DNA of 64,000 nt from NCBI GenBank assembly GCA_951230915.1, contig OX579635.1:20770001-20834000 (forward strand). The letters are read 5' to 3'. The notes beneath the pieces are model-generated. The model was not told the origin of the DNA. It saw nothing but the letters and a program-made list of their open reading frames with translations, and made no database searches. Position 1 is the first letter of the stretch. Each line of letters opens with the position of its first letter. This document shows, in pieces, positions 35,668 to 46,980 of this stretch. Source of the stretch: Antitrichia curtipendula. Taxonomy: Eukaryota; Streptophyta; Bryopsida; Hypnales; Leucodontaceae. Made by a program: the position numbers and the translations under genes.

Positions 35668-36763
35668 CCCCTAAAAAACTGTTGTCCCTTCAGGGGACAA
35701 ATGGGATTTCGGGCAGGTACCGACGGGCTGAATTTTTGTTGTGACTTCTTAAAACTTTTTTTGAAGATAGAAAAACTGATAAGCTTTGTGGTAATATAAT
35801 TTTTTTCACAATTGGTGCCTGGGAACAACAGTTATGACCAAATAAGCTCAAAACAGGGAACAGGGGACAGCCTGGGCAACAAAAAAAAAATTGCAAAAAT
35901 TTGAATTTTTTTTTTAAATATTTTTTTTCTCATATCTAGAAAGCTTTTATTCATTTCATTCGGATTTGTTATGAGAAAGTTATGGACATTCTTGTTTTTC
36001 GGGCAATTAGAGCATCTTCTTGAAAAAAATAACTTCTAGGATTCATTTCTGAAAGCAATTTTTCAAATTTTTCAAATTTTTCTTTTTGGCATGGCTTGGT
36101 TTACTTGCTAGAACAATCTCACCATTGGGATTAGTGCATTTGAATTCCATCTAAAATATATGAATATTTTAGATTTTCCTTCTATCTTGTATCTACTTCT
36201 ACTTAACAATTTTTTTAAGAATCATAATTAAGTTTTTTTGAACAATTTTTTTTCCTAGACTCTCAACACAATTCTCTACTATAAAGATTTAAAGCTCAAA
36301 ATGCTATAGTGCAAAAAATTTAAGTTAAAAATGTTTGAAGTCAAAAAATCTAGTCCCGCAATGTGCTGAAAAACTTGTTTTTTTCGCTTTAAATGCAGAT
36401 ATCTTGCAATCTGTGTGTTCAAAAATTCTAAAACAATTAATCGCTCTGGTGGCTTTTAGGTGGTTTTGGGTCTTTCCTTTGGTTTTTTAGTCTTGAAAAA
36501 TCTGAAAAATGTGTGTTTCGCCGGGGATCTTTTTCCCTTGGTTCTGTGTACTGTTTCCCCTTGCAATGGAAATTGTCCATGTGTTTCAAAAAAAAAAAAA
36601 AAAAGAATTCTAAAATAATTTCCACACATTCTTATACTAGTTAGGTGTAAGATCCTACGGTTAGATGTGGAAAAAAAACATTTTTCAAATTTTTTACTCT
36701 TTGCTATAGAAATGGCAGTTTTGAGTGTTTTTTGGCAGAAAAAAGGCCTTGGGCCTTTAGGGG
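35668..36763. mobile_element. piggyBac-like non-autonomous element, large family, copy 1
   Basis: TTAA (35664-35667) precedes CCCCTAAA and TTAA (36764-36767) follows TTTAGGGG. The element is 1,096 bp. Both ends match, in opposite orientation, the element at 45260-46176: here GGGGACAAATGGGATTT, there its reverse complement; and here GAAATGGCAGTTTTGAGTGTTTTTT, there AAAAAACACTCAAAATTGCCATTTC. No transposase frame is present. Confidence 0.85.
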
Positions 36764-36767
36764 TTAA

Positions 36768-39690
36768 GCAATTCAGCATTCTTCTTCTTATTGAATTGTC
36801 TAATTTTTTTGTTGAATCTTGTTGGAAGTCAAAAGAGTACTTTAGATTTCCTTCTGACACACAATTTAGACACCGTGTGAATTAATTATGAATTTTAAAG
36901 TGCTGAAAATGAGAGTATACACAAAAGTGATTATGGACTCTCACTACGCAAATGCCACAATTAACTTCTCCTAGACTACTCAATGAATTTTGGACTAAAC
37001 ATCTGAAGATCATGGGATAATAACATTGTGAGATCTCTTGATGTTTGTACTAATCTCTTGATGTTTTAGATTATCTCTTGATGACCATCGTGAGATCTCC
37101 TGATGACCACTATTAATTTTGGACTTTCAAAAGTCTAGAAGTAGTTAAATATGACATGCAAGAAAACTGAGCACTATATTTTAAGCAAGAATGTCTTAGG
37201 GTTTGTTTTAAAAAGGGGGCACAATGCAATTAGGTGTAATTTCCTTAGGTAGATTTTTTATTTTGGAAAAAATGTAATTATAATTAGTAGTTATATTCAT
37301 ATCAATTACAAATTTTGGATTAGTAGTTATTGCTATTAAATATATCCAAAACCAAAATTGTGTACCTAGTATATCATTGTACATTGGTGTTTCCAAATGT
37401 AGGATTATGGTTTGTCGTGTCAATTTCATTATTTTATTGATTTCGGATATACTTACTTTGCTTGTATTTTTTGAATTGGGATATATAACTTGACTTGGTG
37501 TTATTCAGATGTAGATTTTAAAGCTGAGTGACTACTACAATTTTTGTTGTTGAAGATGACTAAAGCAACCAATTATATGAAGTGACTTCATAAATTCTTG
37601 GTCCATAAGTTCAAATAATACAAACCATAGTCTATGCTCCCCATGTTTTCTGGCAAGACTTTTTCCTACCTTGAGTACCCCAAGATCATATGATAGGTCT
37701 GACCTAGTCGATCTCCAAATATAATTTTTGAGAATTGAAGAGGACTTCCAAACAAACAAATATGTTTTTCCACAATAATAAAAAAGCTACACTTGCCATT
37801 GTGTGGCATCTTTATGATTTTGTCTTTCATTTCACAATGGATGATGTTCATATAATTGTTGGCGTAAAGGATTTTTTTTTTCTTCATGGTTTGGTTCCTA
37901 CTAGTAAACAATCTTTAAAATTTTGGCAAATTTTCACCAAATCATTAGAAGAAAGCGAAGATTCTACAATTGCTTTTTCAATTGCTCTAGACAAATACAA
38001 CTAGTGCAAATGTAGGGAGGTCCAATCATTACGAACTAGTGATTCTTGAAATTCCAATTGTGTGGGACAATAGGGTTTATTTTCATCCAAATGTTTAATA
38101 TATAGAGCTTAATCTATTGATTCCCTTCATGTTGTCTTCCCATAAAAATTTCCATGAGCCGTTGCCCTCTAATCCCAACCTAATTCTATTCTATCCCATC
38201 CAAAGAAAATAAAGGCAACTTAGAAGGAAGGGTGGAGGAAACTCACCTTGCCTATAGTTGGTGAGCCTTTGGGAAGTTAGTCATTGTTGGCCAACTTGGA
38301 TTAGAGTCCCACTCCTCCTCGCCTTCAACAATCCCTCTGAAATTGAGTATGTTGATCTTGTAGGAGTTGAGAGTTGCTCTTCATCTTTGACAACATTAGA
38401 ACATTAGTATTTCCTTCCTTTGGTGCAATTGCTAAAACCACCATTGTTTTGTCATTGATCATATCACCTACCCTGCTTTGTGTTGTTGTTTGGATGGTAC
38501 AAAAGCTTAGGCGGTTAGCAAAATTCATCAAGACTTTTCAATTCATGTTGGTGTTATACATGAATAGAGGGTCAAATACCAAAATCTAGTTAAAAATATA
38601 GGGATATCTATTTCACAAAGTTTGGTCATACAACATCTCATACTGAATTCTCCTTAGAGGAAATTATGAAACTTTTTTGGAGATGATTGTTGAAGGAAAG
38701 ATGTGCATATGGATTTTTCCTACATATTTATCCAATTGAATTAAAAAAATTCATCACCAATTGTTTTCAATAAAAGATTATGTAAAACCATGAAAATTGA
38801 CTTCAAAAATTCATCAAAAATGGAATTTTGCTTTTTTTAAAATGAAATTTGGTATGCTTGATTGGAATTGTGCAAGGATGCAATGATAATTATGCTCACC
38901 AAAATCTACCAATTACGCTACACATTATTAAAAAAAATTGAATGCCTCAAATCAGCAAGTCGTAAATGAAGTAGACCTTATTGTACTTATTTGCGAGCAG
39001 TTTGCTGGATGGATACCCACATTTTTGAAATTACAGGAGAATCCTTCTACTCACACACTAAGGATTTTGGGAAATTTTCTTTTAGTTTCACACTGAGTTT
39101 TCAATATGAGCAGCTTGTGAATATCAAGTTCATTTACTGTGCTCTCTTCTGACAATGACTCTGCCACAAGAACACGATTATCAATCCTGATTTTAGATCT
39201 CACTTAAATGTCTCATCCTTGATCGATTTGGACAATTTTTTAGGGCTTTGCTAAAGTAGTAAGTTTTCACATCAATCGCACGTCTTCAAGTACAAGCTCG
39301 AGACAGAGATTGGAATGAAAAAAGAGTAACTGTTTGGTGCAATGAAGCCAGATTTTACATCTAGCTAGGGCCAGGAGATGGCTGCCTTGGATGGATTTAT
39401 GCCACAGCGAAGGAAGTGTTCGTGATTCCCACGCCAGGACTTTGTAACTGGTACGCAGTGCGGTAGTGTCCCTTGTAATGTCAAGTTTTCATTTGTTGTT
39501 TTTATCATGTGGTCTTGAATGGAACACCCTTTTGTTCACTGGCTTAGTTTGTAAGTTAGTTTGCATTGCGCAAGATGGTTGCAGATGAAGTTCCACTTGT
39601 AGTTTAAGACGGTGAAGTTCAGTTGCAGAATTAATGCTAGCTTCTGAATTCTGCTTACATATTGAAACACAATAAATTAAAAGCTCTCGA
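36768..39690. other. Non-coding stretch
   Basis: A repeated phrase ATCTCTTGATG occurs four times between 37030 and 37110. Open frames at 37735-38004 and 38374-38589 show no known motif. About 39300-39690 becomes less AT-rich and may be the BTB gene promoter or a non-coding 5' exon. Confidence 0.35.
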
Positions 39691-40630
39691 GTGGCAAATT
39701 TCACTAATTCATGTCCTCCGTTTCTGAACCTTGCAAGACATTTACGCATGCTTGTGCAGGTTCCTTTGATTGATCAAGCGTGGGTTCTTACATCGCGTTC
39801 TTGGCAGTACGTGTTAATTATGAAGTCCATTACATCGGCAAATGTTGACATTTCCAAGTTCTTTTCCCCGGAAAATTTAAAGGCGATTCAAGTAGGAACG
39901 CACTGGAAACGTGATGATTTCGTCCTCCTGAAGATGCTGGAAGAAGGTGCTCACGCTGACATCACGCTCACCACTCAGGATGGCTCCGTGAAAGCACACC
40001 GCAGTGTGCTGACTTGCGTGTCCCCAGTCTTCAATGCCATGTTCAATCACGACATGAAGGAGCAGCTCACCTCCACAGTGAACATCCACGACATGACCAT
40101 CGATGGGTTGCAACTGTTTTTGCTATTGCTCTACGCAACCACTGAACTCAAACTGGACAAATGTGCACAGGACATGCCAGAGTTTTGGATTGCTGTTGAA
40201 GTCCATTACGCAGAGTTGTGTAAGGCATTCAACAAGTACCAGGTGAAGCGCTCTGGAGTCCGATCTGTCCTAGAATCTGCTCTGGTCAGTTCCTTGAGTC
40301 TTGAGAATTGCTTGTACTACTACGACATTTTGTTGCAACTAGAGTCAGATTCTGAACTCCGTGAACTCTTCAAGGTTACAGAAAATTACATAGTGGGCAA
40401 TTACAATGAAGTGGTCCAATCCAGAAGCTTTTTTGTGGAGATGGAGCTCAAGCCTCGGCAAGTATACCAGTTGGTCACAGCAGCGGAACCCCCAGATCGT
40501 CGTGCCACAGCACTGCAATGCTTCAATGCGAGCAGAGCGAAGTTTTCCTTTTGGTTTCACTTTTGAAGATTTGACAGGACTTGACCGGTGGAAATACTCA
40601 TACGACATGGCTGAATTTGTGCTGCGATGA
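39691..40630 (+). CDS. BTB/POZ-domain protein, probable frame break near the C-terminus
   Basis: The BTB fold spans roughly residues 80-160. It is shown by DDFVLLKMLEEGAHADITL, KAHRSVLTCVSPVFNAMF and DMKEQLTSTVNIHDM, the standard order of BTB strands and helices. A helical BACK-like region follows. Such proteins dimerise and serve as substrate adaptors for CUL3 ubiquitin ligases; the architecture resembles plant short BTB proteins of the At1g21780 type. The upstream open frame begins at 39691, but CTTGTGCAG before GTTCCTTTG suggests an acceptor near 39759, so the true first exon may lie upstream; the Met at about residue 44 is another candidate. At a TTTT run (40543-40546) one extra T appears to end the frame early at 40566. 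One frame over, the sequence continues to 40630 as FEDLTGLDRWKYSYD, which looks authentic. Confidence 0.7.
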
Positions 40631-41424
40631 AAGCTTGGAAAGGGTAAACATTTTTGTACCGATCATGCTGTTGTGTGTCATGCAGAGGTATAATTAAATA
40701 GGCTCATACCAGATTTTCCTCGCGTTTACTTACTGGCAGTGAAAACATTCTTTCTGAAAAAATACTTATGTTACGCTTTGCATAATTTTGTAATGAACAT
40801 GTTTAAAACTCTCATGGAATATATAATTTTTTTTCTGTTTCTTGAGGTATTTGCATTGTGCTCTAAACTATTTGTTCTACAGATGTTTGTGTAAACTTAG
40901 TGTTTGTGTGCTCCCTGGTAGTAAAGCTGACCCTAAGCAATTCGATCTAAAGGCAAAAGCTGCCAGTGTCTAGCAGTGATAATGTTGCAGTGCCATTGCT
41001 GATATTTTGAGGGCCAGAATTTGAAGCTCAAGTGTCCAAAGCTCTAAAATCTTTTTAAAAAAAACATAGAGAGATAGAATTGGGATTCAGCCTTACATGG
41101 AAATAGCCTATTTTTGTTTTGCTAACTGAAAACTGGTCTAGAAGCAGTTCCATGTGAGGCTGAATAGTCCACGGATGCCAGTTCCATGGACTGTCTTCCA
41201 GCAATGTCACAAATAATTATGACCTGTGAGTGCGTTCATATCAGTGTTATTTTTTTATGTACAATTTTTTTGCCATTTGTGCAAGGCCAAAAGAAGTTTG
41301 GTATTTTCTGTAAATTCTGTAATGGAAAATTTTCTTTTGGGGTCAAAATAGTCATATTACTGTTGTATGTATTTTAAGACTAATAAGCCAAATTTTACGT
41401 AAGTATCACTGAGTTTCTATACAC
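40631..41424. other. 3' flank of the BTB gene
   Basis: No gene seen; the first part is probably 3' UTR. Confidence 0.4.
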
Positions 41425-41426
41425 TA

Positions 41427-41744
41427 AGGTAGGAGGTCCATAAACCGCTCATCTAAGAGCTGAAGCTGACTTTTGGGGAGGTAGAACTTCTTAAAATATT
41501 TTTCAGTAAATTTTCCTTTAAAGGCAAGGCAAGAGAAATTGGCATCTAACCCAAGTTGTTTCATATTTTTTGAAGCTTTGTGGAATTAGTTATGAATTTC
41601 TGAAGTTGCAGAAAAGTGCATTTTTGTGGGCTCTAAAACCGACCACCTCCTCAAATGCACACCACTTGTACATTGGAAAGTGCGAAATGTACCTCTAGAG
41701 CTTGATTGGTTTTAGAACCCGCTCCATTTCAGGACCTCCTACCT
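41427..41744. mobile_element. MITE, AGGTAGGAGG family, copy 2
   Basis: Ends AGGTAGGAGGTCC and GGACCTCCTACCT are a perfect 13-bp inverted repeat with TA on both sides (41425-41426, 41745-41746). The interior is the reverse complement of much of the copy at 7455-7781. Confidence 0.85.
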
Positions 41745-41746
41745 TA

Positions 41747-42120
41747 CCTTAGATATAGATAGATGTCACACAAGAAATACCTGACTCTTTTCCAAAATGA
41801 TAGAAAACACACTCATTCATAACCATGTTGATGATTGTGAAGTCGGTATGGTTGCATATTTGGAAGCACCAAGTGGAGAGATATTTTGTGTCGCACTTCA
41901 AAGACTCGTAATTGAGCAAATTTTACATGTCCAGCCGTTCTAAGTTCTAACTAACCCCACTAAAGCAAATTCGCTCCATGAAAGAACCATGATTGTGATT
42001 GCCATTGGAAACTGAGACTTCACATTGCTGTACAAAACCTCAATACAGTTGCCCCAAGCAGTCAGATCCACCTGCTTGATTTAGGGTCAGTAAGTGTTGA
42101 GTAGACAGAGGTATGCTAAC
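41747..42120. other. Non-coding stretch
   Basis: No gene or paired repeat seen. Confidence 0.4.
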
Positions 42121-42342
42121 CCTAGAAGGGCCGCAAAGCCCTTTGCATCTGTATAGTATATTATAAATTTGGTGGTATTAGATCAAAAAAACATTGACCA
42201 TATACTTTTCAAGACAAATTAAATAAATTATCATTGATAGTACGTAAATAACAATGTATCATAATTCACATATTAAATCATAGTTGAAGAGTTATAAGGC
42301 TAAATACGGGGTGTATAGAAGGACCCAGGGGTCTATCAAGGG
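42121..42342. mobile_element. Short TTAA-type element, copy 2
   Basis: It starts CCCTAGAAGGGCCGCAAAGC after CTAA (a one-base variant of TTAA) and ends ATCAAGGG before TCAA. It aligns along its length with 28200-28424. Terminal pairing is partial (CCCTAGA against CCCTTGA). Confidence 0.6.
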
Positions 42343-42670
42343 TCAAACCTAGAAGCAATGGTGCAAGTCAATGGTCCTTGCATTCATTCTTGGAACATTA
42401 GTCATTATTTGGAATTCAAGAGATTATACTACACAATAGTGAAATTAGATCAACTGCCCCCCATTAATTTCTTGCCATTCTACATTGGGTGAATGCACGA
42501 TATGGGTATCAAAAAGGAATGTCTCCATGCATTTTTTGCATACTTCTTTTCCATTCGGCTTTGATATCTTTTTCAAATAAGACCTCCTAGCTATGTAGCA
42601 TTTCAAACTAGTTTAATAAAACCAAGGAGCACCTTAGAAAATGTTTACTAAAGAATGTAAACCATTTTAA

Positions 42671-42751
42671 CTTGTCCGGATGAATCCTTTTAGACAAAAT
42701 CCAGAACTATCTCCATTCCGGATTTTTTAGAAAAGGAATCATCCGGACAAG
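42671..42751. repeat. Hairpin with 21-bp arms, 20 of 21 paired
   Basis: CTTGTCCGGATGAATCCTTT at 42671 pairs with the reverse complement of 42731-42751 with one mismatch. The 39-nt loop contains a further AAAATCC/GGATTTT pairing, so the whole 81 nt could fold as one imperfect stem of miRNA-precursor size. No coding frame crosses it. Confidence 0.75.
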
Positions 42752-43404
42752 TATATTAATATATTTTTCTACAAAATTTGGAGTGTAAGTGCATGTAAAT
42801 GTAAGGATTTTGAATTCACATATTGAAACTTAAAAACAAAGATTGATTTTTCTACATTGATCGATTTGTCTTAAATTTATATAAGTAAGAAAAATCATAG
42901 TTAATTATTTGAAAATTATATCTTTTTATTACTGAAATGATGTAATTGACATTCTACACATTAGTTTGAAAAATAAATTTGAAGTTCATATTTCAACATA
43001 TTATATGTAGCGATGGGGTTTAAGATGTCCGGAAAGGACTCTATAGGTTCCGGATATAGTCACAACATGTAAAATGGGTTCTAAGGAGTTATGAAAGAAG
43101 AGAAAGAAAGAGAAGTAAAAGAATATGATGATGGTTTAGGAAAAAGAGGGGGAGCATTCAAAATAAAGTTATGATTGCAAATTCAGTTAGAGGGAAAGGT
43201 TAATGATGGCGAACAATGGCTCCTTACACCAATGAAGTAGTGACATGGCTACATGGCTTTAGGGTTGCAGCAGGGAGTGTTTGGCTGACGTGATTGCTGC
43301 ACAGAGTGACACGTGGCAGCTACGAGAGCTTTGGATTTGGATTAATTTCTTAAAATGAAAGTGGATGAATATTTTCTTTCTCAAATAACTATATTGTTAT
43401 ATGA
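42752..43404. other. Non-coding stretch
   Basis: A purine-rich stretch (AAAGAAGAGAAAG...) lies near 43095-43160. No gene seen. Confidence 0.4.
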
Positions 43405-43408
43405 TTAA

Positions 43409-44036
43409 CCCCTAAATGCCCAAGGCACCAAAATCTGGTGTCGACAATACTTTGAAGTTAAATAATACCTTATCAATTTGGTATTTTTTGTAGTTTGTAT
43501 TTTTGAAGATTTCTTTTTGAAGTTTAGTTTTAACATCAAAATTCTGATTTTGAAAATGAATGAGTATGATTTTTCTATTCAAGATTTTTTGCAAGGGTGT
43601 TCATTGCAAATCTTACTTTTTTAGTGTAGAGGGCTCTTGGAAATGAGCCGCAAATACACTAGATTTTAAAGAAAAAATCACATTAGAAATTCACTTTTTT
43701 ATAAAAAAAATAGAGTACATTTTGGGAAGCCATAAATTGATGAGGGTTATGCATTTTATGCCCTTTACCTCATATTTTTTTGGTGACAAATGTTTTAGAA
43801 TTGACATGTGAAAAGAAGATTGAAAGACTTCAAATCACTTTCATAGTTTTAACACCTTTATGATCAAACATTCAAATGTTGTGTTTTATTTTCCCATATG
43901 ATCTATAACATGTGTAGTTTGAATTTGAATAGTTGCAATTTATATATTTTTTTATAATACTTATCAAAATTTTGCCTTTTTGTTCAATTTAGAGCAAATT
44001 TCCAAAAGCTCAAAAAAGGCCTTGGGCATTTAGAGG
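43409..44036. mobile_element. piggyBac-like non-autonomous element
   Basis: The left end CCCCTAAATGCCCAAGGC and the right end GCCTTGGGCATTTAGAGG are an 18-bp inverted repeat with one mismatch. TTAA flanks both sides (43405-43408, 44037-44040). 628 bp, non-coding. Parts of its left half recur inverted at about 44270-44420. Confidence 0.88.
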
Positions 44037-44269
44037 TTAAAAGGAAAGGAAGCATGTACTAAATTGTACACCCAAGTGAGAAAAACAAACTATTTTATGT
44101 TGATAATGGTACATTTTTTAATTTCTATAAATGGAAAAATTATAAAGAAAAATAAAATAAAAATTAGGATGCCATAGAGTGAAATAAGACCAAATAAAAT
44201 TCAATTAAATATAGAAAAATATAAAAAATACAACCAAATAATAAGAAATTAATATAATGTATAATGTAT

Positions 44270-44420
44270 TTCTAATGTGATTTTTCCTCCAAGATCTGGT
44301 GTACTTGAGGCTCATTTCCAAAAGCCCTCAACACTATAGAAAGGCAAGATTGCTTCAGATATCCTTGAACAAATTTTGGAATAGAAAAATCACATTCAAT
44401 CATTTTCAAAAAATTTATGC
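44270..44420. repeat. Inverted partial copy of the 43.4 kb element
   Basis: 44270-44345 is the reverse complement of about 43618-43690: both share ATGAGCC...TACAC and GAAAAATCACATTAGAAAT text. The pairing continues more weakly to 44420 against 43545-43618. The copy lacks clear TTAA ends, so it is a fragment. Confidence 0.65.
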
Positions 44421-45255
44421 TAAAACTAGACTTCAAAAATATATAACCTACTAAAATAGCAACTTAGTTAGGTTTTGTTTAGCTTTATTGCAAAGGGCAC
44501 AAATGTGTGTACTTGAAGCCATTGTATTTTTAATATAGAATTACAATTAATCTTCTCTAATATTCAAGATAAATTGATAATTAGTAAGAAAATATGTAGC
44601 TGTATTCTAGGAATCAGAAGTCAATAGAAAATATATGGCCATATACCCAATTTATATGATGTTTATTAATGTTATTTAAAATTTAAAAATTTAGCTAATT
44701 TATTGAAATTTATTTTATATTTTATGTATTCCCAAAAAATTGAACTAAAACTTAAAGTAGAAGATTTTAAAGATCAACTACTATATTTCTATTTTGGCAC
44801 ATCTTGTTTTTACTTTATTATTTTATATCTATTTTATTTTTGTCATATCTCTATTTTTTTTCTAAATAAAATACTTTTTATTTACTTTAAACTTGGTGAT
44901 TCAAGCTAGTATAAAAGGAACACACTTTGTATATTTTAAATGAATTTGCTAGTCATTTTTTTTTCTTTCTATTAAATTTTTTAAATTACCTATATACTTG
45001 AGCCATTGTTTTGCATCAATTTCTATAGAATAAATTTCTTTTTACATGTACTTGAATAATAATTATTCTGCAAAATATTGTATTATCTCAATATGCATCT
45101 TCTTAGAATATTTGTAAAAAGATTGATTCATAAGCAATTGAAAATTATAGGAATAATAGTACAATGACAATGACTTTTTAGTTCTTGAAAAGACAAAAAC
45201 TAAAGCAATTGGAGGCAATTTTTGGAACATCAAGTGAATTCCAAATCAAAATTTC
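44421..45255. other. Very AT-rich non-coding DNA
   Basis: No gene seen. Long AT-only runs give chance frames. Confidence 0.45.
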
Positions 45256-45259
45256 TTAA

Positions 45260-46176
45260 CCCCTAAGGTCCCAAGGCCATTTTCCCATGAAAAAACACTC
45301 AAAATTGCCATTTCTAGAGCAAAGTGCAAAAAAAAACAATTTAATGTTTTTTTTTCATATTTAACCAAAGGATCTTGTATTAGACTAGTGTAAGAATGTG
45401 TGTAAGAAATTTCAGAAATTTTGACCGTGTAGATTGCAAGATATTTGCATTTAAAGTGAAGGAATCTAACTTTTTTGTACCTTAACTACATTTTTTGGCT
45501 TTGAACCTTTTTAACTTAAAATTTTTGCTCTAATGATTTTGAAATTCTAATTTTATATGATGAAGAATTGAGTTGAAAATCTAGAAAAATAAATAAATTT
45601 AAATACTTAGTTTTCACTTATTAAAAAATTGTTAAGTAGAAGTAGGTTCAAGATTGAAGGAAAAATTAAATCATTAATAGCTTTGAGATAGAATTCAAAT
45701 ATACTAATTTCAATAGTAAGGTTGTTCTAAGAAGAAATCTTGACCTTGGGAAACCTTTTTTTCTTCTTAAATTGTTAAAATTGAGTTAAAAAGTGAATCC
45801 TACAAGTTAGTTTTTTAAAATGATGCTCTAATTGCTCGAAATATAAGATTGACCATAATTTTTGCATAACAAATCCAAATGGAATTAATCAAAGCTTCCC
45901 ATGTAAAGAAAAATAAAATCTATATGAATTTTTTTTTTTAAAATTTTAATTTAAAGTTTTTTTGAGGATTTTTTTGCCCGTCAAACTAAAATTTGGGGTT
46001 TTGTGCCATAACTTTTGCTCCCAGGCACCGATTGAAATAAAAATTACATTTTTAGAAAGCTAATGTGATTCTCTATCTTTATGAAAAAAATTCAGAAAAT
46101 CACAAAAAATATTGAGACTGTAGGAGCCTGCCCAAAATCCATTTTGTCCCCCGAGGAGACAATGGGACTTTAGGGG
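45260..46176. mobile_element. piggyBac-like non-autonomous element, large family, copy 2
   Basis: TTAA (45256-45259) then CCCCTAAGGTCCCA; TGGGACTTTAGGGG then TTAA (46177-46180). The inverted repeat is about 14 bp with one mismatch. 917 bp. It is homologous, in reverse orientation, to 35668-36763. Confidence 0.88.
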
Positions 46177-46180
46177 TTAA

Positions 46181-46980
46181 CTAAAAATAATTTTAGGACA
46201 TTATGAAAGCAAAAAAATATGTTGTTTACACTAATTAGGGTTTTTAAAGGGACTCATACTAATTAATTGACATTACACACTATATAAATATCTACCTTTG
46301 TTGTACATCAATAGTTATTGAAGCGTTGAGGGGTTGTACATCACGATGTCCCTTTAATTTTTTGGTCCACTTAATACCCCTATTTAGTGTACATATGTGA
46401 AATCAATCAATTACAAATTGCCAAATAATAATACAAAATTGATTTGTTTTATTGATGTTTTGAAATGTGGAGTTCTTTTACAGCATCAACAGTGTATTCA
46501 AAAGCATCACAATTAAATTAACGAGCAACAAGCTGAAAATTATCAATCCATCAAAATTTCAAAGATTCTTTTCGAACCCTACAGATTTTTTTTAAACCCT
46601 AAATATTCTCGTTAAATCCTGAGGTCATGTTCAGACCCTATAGATTTCAATAGATCTGGTCTAATGGCCTTTGTACATCTTTTCTTTGAGATGAAGAAGT
46701 TTCAGTGTAGCTCTGTCCTTACACAGCTATGGATCAACTAGCAAGCTTTCTTGGCGGGCCTTCTTCACGGATTTCGTTTACCTTTGCTGAGTGTTTCTCA
46801 TTAGCACAAAGTTGATTTTAGGTATCAAAATAAGTATGGTGTTCTTTTTGTATGTATGTAAGATGTGTATTCTTCCTTGCTGTGCACAAAAGTGGAGTAG
46901 TTGTTTGTTGCTGTACAATTCTTTTGACTTAAATTGTATAGTGAGCTGCACAGTGGAGGGTATTTTGTAAGTTTGGCACA
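46181..46980. other. Upstream region of the transposase-like gene
   Basis: AT-rich, no exon seen. Candidate element termini for the downstream gene were sought here and not found. Confidence 0.35.
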
